Source: Hymenopus coronatus
Lineage: Eukaryota; Arthropoda; Insecta; Mantodea; Hymenopodidae
Assembly: GCA_030762935.1 (NCBI GenBank)
Contig: CM060898.1
Span: 95,772,781-95,836,780, forward strand
Direction of reading: 5' to 3'
Length of the DNA stretch: 64,000 nt
A program made the translations under genes and the position numbers. This document shows, one piece after another, positions 1 to 10,782 of this stretch (within the stretch, counting starts at the first letter, position 1; every line of letters starts with the position of its first letter). The notes under the pieces were generated by a model that saw only the letters and a program-made list of their open reading frames with translations, was not told the origin of the DNA and searched no databases.

Positions 1-192
1 AATTAATTTTTAAGTTCAATCCCCCCGAATTATGATCAAGGAAATTAAGGCATTGTGTAAATATTACAATTAAAGAAGGAAAGAAAGGAGGGAAGGAAGA
101 AAGAAAGAAAGAAAGAAAAACTTACAACGATTTCTTCTGAGGTCTGATGGCTAGTGTGATAACCTTTAACTATAAAGATTCCGGGTTCGATA
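1..192. repeat. Purine microsatellite and SINE-head fragment
   Basis: A GAAA/GGAA-rich tract occupies about 73-120. Bases 140-192 resemble the 3' part of a tRNA-derived SINE head, with a B-box-like CCGGGTTCGATACC. The fragment runs straight into an H1 copy. Confidence 0.5.
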
Positions 193-757
193 CCGTAAGA
201 GATAGACAAAAACTTACTACACAATAAATGTAAAGCTCTTTAAAACACACAATTTATGTTATATGCATTGTTTTCCTGGAGTTGGCCGTTTTAAGATATA
301 CCTTGTTATTGATTTCTGTTTTAAAATACTTAATACTTTTCTCATACGGGAACTTCTCAACACCTGATCACGCAAAGAATCGGATATCTATACCATAGCA
401 ACCACATTTTTAATAATTTGACTGTAGGTTTAGACTAGTGCATCCACTTATTTCCCTTCTATCTATAAGGAACTAAGTAATAAAACCATTTCTGCTTATG
501 TTTATCTCGATTAGCATGAAGTAGATAGAGGAATAAGCTTATTAACAATTATTTGTTACAAAGAGGTAGAGATGTTTTTAGCTATGCTGCCCACAGACGC
601 GCACACAGACAGCCACACACGGACATTTATCTAAAAATACTTTTTTTTTTTGGATTCAGGGGGTCTCAAAATATGTATTTCCGATGAAATCTCAGTATCG
701 AATTTTTGGGTACAATACACTATACATTATGTGGATAGCACGTGTAGAGAAAGTAAA
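193..757 (+). mobile_element. H1 element: 3' half followed by inverted 5' terminus
   Basis: The H1 body runs from the CCGTAAGAGATAGAC region to GAGGTAGAGA (about 573). It then switches to a reverse-complement copy of the H1 5' end (573-757) that includes the (CA)n tract, ATTTCCGATGAAATCTC and the closing GTGTAGAGAAAGTAAA. It is an example of the long form, in which both outer ends are the 5' palindrome in inverted orientation. It is non-coding. Confidence 0.8.
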
Positions 758-759
758 CA

Positions 760-1215
760 TCTGCAATAACAAGTGATGAAATTGTACTGAATAGTCATGT
801 TTCGAGTGTATTCTTAAAAAAAAGTCACGGAATACATAAAACTAAGATTAAAACAGCCAAAATAAAATGTTTACATCTACTAGATAAGCAAATTGTTACG
901 TTAACACTTTTTACTTTTTGGTTGCTTCACTTAAATTGTACAAGGAACCGGAAGAAGAACTGTTACATCAGAATGAGGGAGTGAAACTCAGCGGGGCGCC
1001 TACTAGATAGTCAAACCACAAACAAAGGGCGACCGGCTTGGTAATTGCCCTCAAGTTCAAATTAATTATTTTCTAGGCGTGCGCTCCCCTATAGCTAAAC
1101 GCAATTTGAACACCCAATCTCTTACAATATAGCTTTGTTTAATCTGCGGCAAACAGTAAGTAGAAACGTTAGTTAGCTATACAGGGAATATTGATTATGA
1201 CTGAACAAGTATTAT
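760..1215. other. No recognisable feature
   Basis: AT-rich sequence with a slightly GC-richer patch (980-1100). I see no repeat family, gene or RNA here. Confidence 0.5.
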
Positions 1216-2216
1216 TTTTACTTTCTCTACCACATATAATAAATAGAATAAGTATTGTATTCCAATAAAAAGGTCTATACCAATAGTTCACCGAAAATAC
1301 ATGTTTTGAGACCCCCTAAATACAAAAACAGTATTTTTATAAAAATCTGAAGTGTTCCATTCACATGACTTTCTCTGCCTCTCTGTAACAAATTAATATT
1401 AAAAAGTATATTCTTCTGCCTACTTTCTGATAATCGAGATAAACATTAGCAGAAATTGTCTTAATTACTTGCTTCCTTGCAAGTAGAAGGAAAATAAGGG
1501 AATACACTAGACTAAAACGTTAGTCAAATCCTTTATAAGCTGGTTGCCATTTGATTGAAATACGTTTCTATTAAGGGCCAGGGGTTTACAACTTTCCGTG
1601 TGAGAAAAGTTTAAGTGTTTCGAACCTGCAACAAATAACAAGAATAGCTCAGAAATGGTCAAATTCCATGAAAGAAACTCATGACATAAATGTGTTTTAA
1701 CGTGATCTACATTTTTTGTGTAATAAGTTTTGTCTATCTCTTACAGTTTACCAGTTTCGCAAAATTCAGCAAAATTCACTCAGAATAAAGAGACCTTCAG
1801 ATGCTATTCCCAGAAAATAGAAGATATACATTTTATTTACCACAGAAATATCTTTAATATTTGGTATTTTAATCAAAATCGTTAGAGCCATTTTTAAGAA
1901 AACCAAAATTTTCGAAATTTTTTCCATGTAAATTGTATTTTGGGGTAGGGGGATTTTTCTGAAAATCTTCGTGTCGCATTCCTGGAAGATACTAAACTCA
2001 AATACCAAGTTTGGTATTTTAGACTTTTCGTTTTTGAGTTAACGTGTTTACAGACACGCGGATACACATACGGAACTCTTTCTAAAAATGCCTTTTTTTT
2101 TGGATACAGGAACCCTAAAACGTATATTTCCGATAAAATCTCGGTATTGAATTTTCGGGTGGAGTGCAATAACTTCTCTGTACTCTATGTCCATAGTACG
2201 TGTAGAAAAAGTAAAA
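1216..2216 (-). mobile_element. H1 element, long form, near complete
   Basis: The minus-strand unit runs 2211 to 1346 with all H1 modules: 5' palindrome, ATTTTATCGG box, short CA tract, GATGCGACACGAAG-type box, subterminal GTAGAGAAAGT and end ATCAGA. It is flanked at 1216-1345 by a second 5' terminus in the opposite direction. Total length is about 1 kb, with inverted repeats of about 125 bp at the two ends. It is non-coding. Confidence 0.85.
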
Positions 2217-2225
2217 ATGTCTTGC

Positions 2226-2790
2226 GTATCTGCATGTCTATGAACAGCATAACTCAACAACTCAAACTCGGTTAAAATTAAATTTGATATTTAAATTCAG
2301 TATATTTCAAGGATGCGACAAAAATATTCAACAAAATTCCCAACATCAAACCTCCATTTAAATAGAACATTTCGATATTGTTTAGTTTCTCAAAAATTGT
2401 CTGTAATGATTTTATTAAAATATCATATGATTAAGACATTCATGAAAAATAAAATTTAGATATGTCTTGAATGTTCTGAGAATAGCTTCCGAATTCCTCT
2501 TCATTCTGGATATCTTTTGGATAACTGGTAAACCTTAAGATAAACAGAAATCTTACTATACACAGAAAATGTAAATATTCTGAAAACACAATTTATATAA
2601 TTTTAGTTAACTACTTTCAATATATTTCTTGTTTTTGGTCTCAATTTTAAAATTCTTAAAAGCTCGTCAAATGGAATATCGTTATTCGTTTCTTGCTCTT
2701 GGACCAGCAAAGAGAACGTAATACCAATGGCATAACGACCAATTCTTAAAATATTTGAATACCACTTGAGCCTAGCGTAGTAACTTATTA
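2226..2790 (+). mobile_element. H1 element, 5'-truncated
   Basis: Begins at the AACAGCATAACTC box and runs through the GGATGCGACA, TTGAATGTTCTGAGAATAGC and GGTAAACCTTAAGA boxes. The palindrome and the first 150 bp are missing. It starts 10 bp after the previous copy's terminus, which suggests a tandem or secondary insertion. Confidence 0.75.
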
Positions 2791-2825
2791 TTTTGTATCT
2801 GATTTATTTTCTTGAAGACTCAAAG

Positions 2826-3083
2826 AAATAAGATCAGAAAGAATAGCAGCGATGAGTGATCAGCCCAATGCTGGTATGAGACTGAGGAAGAAGACGATAT
2901 TTCGGTAAAATGGATTAAAGAAAACGTGACTAAGGAGTAGGTAGTGGAATGAATGACGGGAGAAAAGCGCAGAACCCGGAGAATACTCACCCAGATGCCG
3001 CTTTGTCCATAAAAAATCTTAATTGTGGTTCGAACCGGGCCGCCTTGGTGAGAGATGAACTTTCTAACTAGTCGGCCAAACAA
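2826..3083 (-). mobile_element. SINE family G (tRNA-derived), copy 1
   Basis: Read on the minus strand, it begins with a tRNA-like head (GGCCGACTAGTTAGAAAG as A box, CCCGGTTCGAACC as B box). A body containing CATTCATTCCAC and CCTTAGTCACGTTTTC follows. The same order of blocks recurs at 22005-22275. It would be RNA polymerase III transcribed and mobilised by a LINE. No long tail is visible. Confidence 0.7.
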
Positions 3084-3086
3084 CAA

Positions 3087-4095
3087 ATGTCAATTATTTG
3101 GGCTGTTTTTAGAATGGCACATACAGACCTTACATTAATATTTCAGACGTCCAAGAATTACCAATTATTTATTTTCAGGCAAAGAGATTTTCTGTACCTG
3201 TGGCAGGACAAGTGTTTTTTCAATACACAGGCTTTCAAGAAGTTTCAGCAAAGCTGCCAATCTTGGAATTTTCCGAATCTTTGAACAAATGCTTTTATAA
3301 AAATGTCTTCACGACTCAAAAAGAAAAATTCGGACAAATGCTTTGAGCGAGTTACGCTTTAAAGTGCCAGTTGAAGATGTTGAAGAAATTTCCCCATCCG
3401 AAACAACACCTTACATGGAACTTTTTGTAAAATATGGTTCTAACGATTTTTATTTAAAATATTATAAGATGTTTATTAGTTGGGCTATTAAATATGTTAA
3501 TGTATACCTTGAATTTTCATTAAAGGCCTTAAAAGTTCATTTTCATTGATGAACTTTTAAGTAGGAGAACCTTAAAAGAAGTGCTAAAACTTAATAGAAA
3601 ACTGTACTCCTCGTGAAGATAATAATGAAATCAAATTTGTATTGCATTAACTGTTTCCAAGGTATTCGCTCATTTGAAACTTAATAAGTATTAGACGTAC
3701 ACTTTGGAAAGTACACATGGTCGTTTTGTTTCTCATTAACTTATTAAGAATTTTGAAATATTAAGATTTGCTTTAATTAACAGATGAGTATCAATTTACA
3801 GAATATGTATTTCTGCGTTATTACCTAAATGAAACCCTTTCTTATGAACATATAGCTTTTTCCATTATTTTTATGTAACTTCTACGTGCACTTTTTATGA
3901 AAGTTTATTTTTCTATTTCATGTTAATCGAGATAATAATTTGTTTAAATATTTTCAGTATAAATTTCATATAAGTAAGCGGGAAAGAGGAAACCAAATCG
4001 TTAGTCAGATGTTTAAAAACATCTCGCTATATGAGGGCATTGAAATATCCTATTCTTTCCGTGATAACGTGATAAACAGGTGAATAACAACATCG
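3087..4095. other. Mostly unexplained, with a short H1 fragment at 3385-3520
   Basis: Bases 3385-3520 (TACATGGAACTTTTT through GGTTCTAACGATTTT) match the middle of an H1 copy on the plus strand. The rest is AT-rich with no recognised family or coding signal. Confidence 0.5.
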
Positions 4096-4099
4096 TCAA

Positions 4100-4192
4100 A
4101 ATGATTTAAACCAACGTAAAAAAAAAAAAAAAAAAATGTACCTACAGACAACGAGTTGACCTTAGATGTTAAAGGGGGCTATATAAATGAAA
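4100..4192 (+). mobile_element. SINE family A tail fragment with poly(A)
   Basis: AAACCAACGT, then an A-run of about 18, then GACCTTAGATGTTAAAGGGG matches the 3' end of the SINE family A copies at 62.2-62.4 kb (CCATAGGATGTTAAAGGGGG). The tRNA head is absent. Confidence 0.55.
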
Positions 4193-4330
4193 AAATAAAC
4201 ACAAAAAAAAACTAACATCGCTTTAAGAAAATGACAAAATGTTGAAGAATACAAAGCAATAATAACGGATTAGCGAAATGCGCATTATCCACAAAAGCTT
4301 ATTTAAAATAAACTGTGTTTTTAAGGCAAA

Positions 4331-4572
4331 GTATGTTAAATAAATTCCTTCAGAATGAAGCGGACTTTACAGACTATTCGCAGAAAATTGAAGTTATAAA
4401 TTTTATTTGTCATATAACATATTACATTTTAATTATACGTTATAAAATAAGACGTATCAACATCTTCCGATGTAAAGGATAATATGGTGGTGAGGGTACT
4501 GATTTTAAATGCCAGCCATTTCGATATATATTGGCCAGCTATGCCATTCACACACATGGAATTTTTTCTAAA
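4331..4572 (-). mobile_element. H1 element, broken
   Basis: Two collinear pieces of a minus-strand H1 copy are present: the CAGAATGAAG...TTTTATTTGTCAT part (4331-4445) and the AGCTATGCCATTC...TTTTTTCTAAAAAT part (4530-4572). The intervening body is deleted or replaced. Confidence 0.6.
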
Positions 4573-4573
4573 A

Positions 4574-5313
4574 ATCATGTTCCAATCACATAGCTTCCGC
4601 TGCCTATTCTGCTACGAGTTATTGTGTCAAAAATCTATTCTTCCACCTCTTGCTAAAATTATTCTGTCAAAAACCTATTCTTGCTAATCGTGATAAATAT
4701 TAGCAGAAACGGTGTTATTACTTAGTTTCTTATAAATAGAAGGGAAATAAGGGAATGCAACAGACCAAAGCGATAGTCAAATCTTTTAAAAGCTAATTGC
4801 CATGAGATGAAATTTAAACTCCCTTCTGTTTGAATGGCCAGGATGAAAAATAAATGACCACATTTCAAAAAAGTCTAATTATTGGAAATTTTAAAATAAA
4901 GACCTAAAATCTCGGAAATGGTTAATTCTACAAACAAATGTGTATGACGTAAATTGTGTTTTTAACGAGTTCTACATCTTTTATGTGGTAAGATTTTTCT
5001 TACGATTATCCGATTTTGTAAAATGTTTCCAGAATGATGAGAGATTCAGACTTTATTCCCAGAAAATTTAAAATATAAATTTGATTTGCCATGGAAATAT
5101 CTTAAATGCATAAGAATTTCAACAAAATCATTAGGCATTCTTTAGGGAATGGAAAATTTCCAAAAATGTTCCATCTGAATGATAGTTTGGAATGGGGGAC
5201 TTTTCTAGAAAATCTTTGCGTCGCATCCTTAGATGTTACTAAACTTAAATATTAAGTTTGGTTATTTAACCGACTTTTCTATTTCGAGTATGCTGTTCAC
5301 ACACACACACACA

Positions 5314-5354
<41 letters not shown>

Positions 5355-5482
5355 ACCTCTTAAAAGTATTTTGTTTTATTCCGACGCGTTTCCAGTGAAA
5401 ACCCGGTGTCAAAATTTGGGTGGAATACAATATCCTCTTTACCTACTATGTACACTGTCCATACGTGTAGAGAAAATAAAAA
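4574..5482 (-). mobile_element. H1 element with expanded (CA)n
   Basis: A nearly full minus-strand copy from the terminal ATCATGTTCC to the closing GTGTAGAGAAAATAAA. The internal microsatellite is strongly expanded as (CA)n at about 5299-5352. The A-rich 5' half is more diverged than in other copies. Confidence 0.8.
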
Positions 5483-5494
5483 CGCTTTATCTGT

Positions 5495-5592
5495 TTTCAG
5501 GGGTGTTCAAAAATGTATTTTGTTGATTTCCCGATATAGAATTTTTACTCCCTCTTACCTTCCATAAGTATACCTACGTGGAGAGAAAGAAA
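5495..5592 (-). mobile_element. H1 5'-terminus fragment
   Basis: TTTTCAGGGGTGTTCAAAAA through ACGTGGAGAGAAAG is a diverged second copy of the H1 5' end directly after the previous element. It is consistent with a tandem head-to-tail remnant. Confidence 0.55.
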
Positions 5593-5829
5593 AACGAGTT
5601 TATTTGTTTTTTGTAAATAATGTGAGGAATAGCTATGAAAATAAATGATTTGAAATGAAATATTTTTAACACCAAAGTTCGCTGGTATATTGTATAAGAA
5701 CCGACTCTGCCGAGGCGATTTTTGAGTGATTTGGAAATACTATATAAGGTTTTTCATCTGCTTTCCTGTTTTACCCTCCTCTTTGGAGAATTTACATCCT
5801 CCAGGATTTATAAACCATTGCCTTGTGGA

Positions 5830-6105
5830 AGTATTCTGTCAAGGAGCAACCAAATTCTGAATGATAGCAAATCAAGGATGGGTAATCAGTTCAATGCGTG
5901 GAATAGCGATGTAAAAGAAGAAAAACGAAACAGAAATAAAATGGATAAGAACAATTATCTAACAAGCATTCGCTTACCGACCGAGGAAAAGCGTGAAAAA
6001 ATGATCGGTCGGACTGGTCGGTGGGTCCCATAGGTTTGAACCCGGAACCTCCAAATTGTGGGGCCAGAGACGTTACCACCCGTGTCATCCCGCTTGGTGC
6101 ATATG
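5830..6105 (-). mobile_element. SINE family E (tRNA-derived), copy 1
   Basis: Minus-strand head: GCGGGATGACACGGGTGGTA (A box) and GGTTCCGGGTTCAAACC (B box), followed by GGGACCCACCGACCAGTCC. It matches the head at 58450-58535. The body extends left to about 5830 with decreasing similarity. Confidence 0.65.
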
Positions 6106-6114
6106 TCAGCTTGA

Positions 6115-6262
6115 GAACTATAAGGAACTAAGTAATAAAACTGTTTCTGCTAATGATTATCTCGATTAGCATGAAGTAGATACAAGAATAAGCTTATTAA
6201 TAATAATGTTTACTGAGAGGTAGAGAAAGTCATGTGAATGGAGCACATCAGATTTTTTACTT
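6115..6262 (+). mobile_element. H1 3'-end fragment
   Basis: Contains the last 145 bp of H1: AAGGAACTAAGTAATAAAAC, ATCTCGATTAGCATGAAG, GTAGAGAAAGT, the stem-loop and CACATCAGA followed by T6. Confidence 0.8.
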
Positions 6263-6289
6263 ATTTCAAGTAGCTGTTTTAGAGGTATG

Positions 6290-6612
6290 GATAAAAACCT
6301 TTATAACTATTTAGTATATTATCTAGATTGCATTCTGACTGCGAAATGCCACACGTTGCCTTATCATGCATTCCTGCTGAACATTTCATCCATGCCCGGT
6401 GTCGATGCCAGGCCCTCGCTGTGCGGTGCACGTACGGTACACAAGGGTGGGGGAATTGATTACGTCTCGACACCTCTAAGCACACAAGGAGGTGAGATGG
6501 ATACACAACGCCAGGAATGGGGTCGAACCGCGGACTCTGGCACTGCCAACTTGATTTAATGTCTGCTCAAGTGGAATGCTCGGTTTACCGGGAGACCACC
6601 TGCAGCGTGTTT
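6290..6612 (-). mobile_element. tRNA-derived SINE (single copy type in this window)
   Basis: Minus-strand head at 6500-6612: GGTGGTCTCCCGGTAAACCG (A-box-like) and CCGCGGTTCGACCCCATTCC (B box). The body to the left is GC-richer than its surroundings. It has a SINE-type arrangement, but with one copy the family is inferred only from the Pol III boxes. Confidence 0.45.
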
Positions 6613-6755
6613 GCATGGTTTAACATGAGAATTAATTTGCTTACAATCACAACTATTGGATTTAATTACCAGACACGTTTGCAGTTTTGTTTATAACTAT
6701 ATATATAGGATTAATCTGAATGACATTTCATATCATTCATCTTTAATGTGAGTGC

Positions 6756-7147
6756 AAAAATCTTATGCGTTATACTCACATGACTTTCTCTACTTATTCA
6801 GTAACAAACTATTGTTACAAAAGACTATTCTTACATCTACTCCATCCATGCTGATCAAGAAAAGGATTAGCACAAATAGTCTTATTACTTAGTTCCTTAT
6901 AAGTGGAAAGGAAATGAGAATACACAAGGCCTTAGCTATGGTCAAATCTTTTTAAAGGCTTTGGCTATGCGATTGAACTTCGGTTCTCTTTGCATGACCA
7001 GGAATAAAAAAAAAAACAGGAATGAAAAACCCCCATTTGAGAAAATTATAAATATTTTAGAATTGAAACCAATAACAAGGAATATCCCGGAAACCTTTAA
7101 TTCTACAAAAGATGTGTATGACATAAATTGCGAGTATTAACGAAGTA
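6756..7147 (-). mobile_element. H1 3'-half fragment
   Basis: Minus-strand H1 from the terminal TCTTATGCGTTA to the CATAAATTGCGAGTATTAAC box. The 5' half is missing. It abuts a plus-strand copy at 7150, forming an inverted pair. Confidence 0.75.
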
Positions 7148-7149
7148 TT

Positions 7150-7815
7150 CATTTTTACTTTATCTACAAGTACATAGGTAGAAAAGTATTGCACTCCACA
7201 CAAAAATTCGACACGGAGATTTTACCGGAAATACATGATTTAGGATACCTTTTACCCAAAAAAGCATTTTTAGACAAAGATCCGTATGTGTCTGTGAACA
7301 CGATAACTCGAAAACGAAAAGTCGGTAAAATATCAAACTTGGTATATAAGTTTAATGTTTTTCAAAGATGCGACACGAAGATTTTGAGAAAAACCTCCAA
7401 TCCAAGCTAACCTTTACATGGAAAATAGTGATTTTCTCAAAAATGACTCCACGGTTTTGATTAAAATACCGTATGCAAAAGATACTTATATGGCAAATAA
7501 AGTGTATATCTTGAATTTTCTGGGAATAGCCTCTGAAGACTCCTTCATTCTGGATGACCTTTGCATAACTGGTAAACCGTAAGAGATAGACAAAGACTTT
7601 ACACAAAAGAATGTATATTTCGTTAAAACACACGATTTATGTCATATATATCTTTTCGTGGAGTTGACCATTTTCGAGATATACCCTGTTATTCGTTTCA
7701 GTTTTAAATTATTTAAACTTTTCTCATATTTTTCAACTCCTGGGCATGCAAAGAAACGAATTTTTGGGTGGAGTACAATACCTTCTCTATCCACTACGTG
7801 CATTGTACACGCACT
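7150..7815 (+). mobile_element. H1 element, 3'-truncated, joined to an inverted 5' end
   Basis: Starts TTTTTACTTTATCTAC with a reduced palindrome and runs through the standard boxes to CAACTCCTGGGCATGCAAAG (about 7760). It then switches to an inverted 5' terminus (TTTTTGGGTGGAGTACAATA ... CTATCCACTACGTGC). The open frame inside is chance translation of conserved non-coding blocks. Confidence 0.75.
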
Positions 7816-8560
7816 ATACTGAATCCCAAAAAAAGTATTTTTAGAAAAAGATCCGTATGTGTGATATGGACGGCTCAAAAACTAAAAGACCATTGAGTAC
7901 AAACATTGGTATTTAAGCTTAATATCTTCCAAGGATGCGACACGGAGATTGTCAAGTAAATCCCTCAACCCCAAACTACCCTGTACGTGGAACATTTTCG
8001 AAAATTTTGATTTCCTCAAAAATGGCTCTAACGATTTTGATCAAAATTTCTTATGATTAAGATAGTTTTTATGACAAATGAAATGTATATCTTGAATTTT
8101 CTGGGATTAGCCTCTGAAGACCTTTCATTCTGGATGACCTTTGTATAACTGGAAAATCATAAGAGATATACAAATAATTACTACACAAAAAATTTATATC
8201 TCATTAAAATACACAATTTATCTCATACATTTTTATGTAGAGTTAACCGTTTTCGAGATATTCCGGATTATTGGTTTCAATTTTAGTCACACTTTTCTCA
8301 AACGGGAAGGCGTCTTTCGTCTCGTTTGTTTATTCCTGGTAAGACAAGAGATTGGAATTTCAATTGTCTCACATAGCGACCGCTTTTATAGGACGAGACT
8401 ATTGCTTTAGCCGTTGCATTTTCTTATTTCTCTATTTACAAGAAAGCTAGTAATAAGATTAATTCTGTTTATGTTTTTCTTGATTAGCATGATGTGAATA
8501 ACAGATAAATGTTTTGAATAAAAGTTTTGTTTATCGAACAGCTAGAGGACATTAGATTTT
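7816..8560 (+). mobile_element. H1 element lacking the first 110 bp
   Basis: Begins at ACTGAATCCCAAAAAAAG and continues to AACAGCTAGAGGACATTAGA followed by T5. The palindrome is absent and appears replaced by the inverted end of the preceding copy, suggesting recombination between copies. Confidence 0.75.
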
Positions 8561-8807
8561 TCACTTCTACTTACAAAGAACAAAGTAATAAGGTGCCAAT
8601 GTTTATCTCGATCTTCATGAAATAGAAGGATAAGCTTTCTAACATAATTTGTTACGAGATGTAGAGAAAGTCATGTGAATCAGATTTTTTTTATACAGGA
8701 GACCCCAAAAGTATGTTTCCAGTGAAACCTCGTTTTCGAATTGTTGGGTGGAATGCAATGTGCTCTCTACTTATGTACTATGTAGAGAAATTAATAAGCT
8801 TTTGTAA
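8561..8807 (+). mobile_element. H1 3' end plus inverted 5' terminus (long-form remnant)
   Basis: TTATCTCGATCTTCATGAAA to GTAGAGAAAGTCATGTGAA, then ATCAGA, then a reverse-complement 5' end (GGAGACCCCAAAAG ... TTGTTGGGTGGAATGCAATG ... ATGTAGAGAAATTAA). Confidence 0.75.
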
Positions 8808-8809
8808 AA

Positions 8810-9598
8810 ATAGTTTGCATACTCTCTAATAAACGATAGAGAGGATAGAGAAGAATTAATACATTTTAAACTCGCCTGTTGCCAGTACTGTTGCTAAAAA
8901 GAAAGAAAGGAAAAAGATCACAGCCGCGCTGAGCATCGCAAATGCGAAATAAGTACAATGGATTAATTCATGATTTATAATTTAGATATAACATTGACAT
9001 TCTCATTATTCTATGAATAGAAGGATTCTCGCTCTTAACTCTTGTATCATAAACAGCTATTCTTCTCTAATCTTCATGTTTGAAGTCGCAAACGCTGATA
9101 ATCTGCAAGGACAGGTGTATGGGAATTGAATTTTTCACCTGGTTTCTCGCTTTGGGCGAAAATTGACTTTCCTTGCCAGTGGTCTGGATCTAAGTTGCTA
9201 TACATTCTATAATGGAGAAATCCTTAGTTCACTACACATTTATAGGAATTAGTTTCTCATTTGTGGTCTCTGTACAATGGACTCAGTTACACGTAAGCGG
9301 ATTTTGTAGAAAAAGGAGGCACGAGCGAGCGAAGGGACAACAGAACAGCGTTGTTCCCACTCGACCCTAACATTCTTGTATAGCACCTTTTCATTGTGGG
9401 CAGTATATCTCCCCACTTGACTATTTTTCCGTGGGGTCTCTCAAAAACACTTTTAAATTGAACAATGTCCTTTGCTCTCCCACAAAAGTCCAGGCTCGTG
9501 GTAGTTTTCAAGACATACTACACATAGATCCTGGTAGAAGATTGATCAAACGTCAGTGGCGAATGCTACTTTACAATTTCTACTACTTCTCATGTTTG
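8810..9598. other. No recognisable feature
   Basis: Contains moderate-GC stretches (8900-8960, 9120-9530) without recognised repeats, splice-supported coding sequence or RNA genes. Confidence 0.45.
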
Positions 9599-10490
9599 CT
9601 CTCTCTACGCCTACTATGTACATAGTGTATAGAGAAGGTATTGTATTGCACCCAAAAATTCGATACCGAGATTTCACCAGAAATGCATGTTTTGGGACTC
9701 CCTGAAACAAAAAAACAAAAAAAAATATTTTTTGGAAGGTTTGTGTGCGCGTACATGTGTGTGTATGTGTGTGTCTGTGGACAGCATAGCTCAAAAACAA
9801 AAATACCGTTAAATACAACTTCGAATTTAAGTTTGGTATCCTCCAAGGATGCGACACGATATTTTCAAGAAAATCCCCCCACCCCCAACTACCCTTTATA
9901 TGGAACTTTTTTCGACAATTTTTATTTTCTCAAAAATGGCTTCACTGATTTTGATTAAAATGCCCTATATTAAATATATTTACCTTACAAATAATATGTA
10001 TATCTTGAATTTTGTGTGAATAGCCTTGAAGACTACTTTATTCTGGATGAATTTTACGGAATTTTGCATAACTGCTAAACCGTAAGAGATGGATAAAAAT
10101 TTACCACATAAAAATGTAGAACGTGTTAAAATATACAATTTATGTTGTGTACATTTTGTTCGTGGAGTTGATCATTTTTGAGATATTCTTTATTTTTTGT
10201 TTCAGTTTTAAATAAACTTATACCTTTCTCATACAGGTACTTTCAGCTCCTGTCCATACAAAGGAACTTCAGTCACATAGCAACCAGCTTTTGATTATCA
10301 ATTTAACCTATGGTACTCCCTTTTTTGACTTCTACTTATAAGGAAGCAAATAGTAAGACTATTTTTGTTAATTTTTCTCAATTACCATGAAGTAAATAGA
10401 AGCATAAGCTTTTTAACAGTAATTTGTTGCAGAGATATAGAGAAAGCCATATGAATGGAGCACATCAGATTCTAATAATAATAATAATTT
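9599..10490 (+). mobile_element. H1 element, complete short form, with (TAA)n at its end
   Basis: CTCTCTCTACGCCTACTATG start with an intact TACTATGTACATAGT palindrome, a (TG)n tract at 9740-9775 and the end CACATCAGA at 10461-10469. A short (TAA)n run (10473-10490) follows instead of the usual T-run. Confidence 0.9.
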
Positions 10491-10782
10491 CTGCGTTTCT
10501 CTTTTTAATGTTCAGTGTGTGGTACTGTGATCTAAATATTTTCCCCATCCGCCACTTTTTTCAGTGCATCTCAAAGATATCTCTTCTCAATCATCTCTAA
10601 TCCAATTTCTTTTCCTCGTTTTCAACTTAAATATCATTGTTCGTTAACCCACGTACATGTTGTGTACCCGTGCATATTCTCCATATTTATATTTTCAATG
10701 TACTTCCTTTCTTCGTCGTAAGGCTCTGATTCCGTATCATAGTCACACATTGCACTTCACTTAAGCCAATTCTAAGTTCTTA

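Noticed and set aside
1216..2216. Classical TIR transposon (MITE) interpretation of H1
   Set aside because: Long forms alone would suggest it, but most copies have only one palindromic end and the two nested insertions show asymmetric ends (ACTTTC...ATCAGA). The HINE-type reading explains more copies.
5233..5526. 97-codon frame with a run of THTHTH
   Set aside because: It is translation of the (CA)n microsatellite in an H1 copy.
7189..7410. Open frame beginning MHSTQKFDTEILPEIHDLG and similar frames (1894-2169, 9641-9958, 54265-54546, 56933-57220)
   Set aside because: All fall on the same H1 blocks. They occur in different frames and strands, run through the CA/TG tract and end at different points. 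They are chance translations of conserved non-coding repeat.
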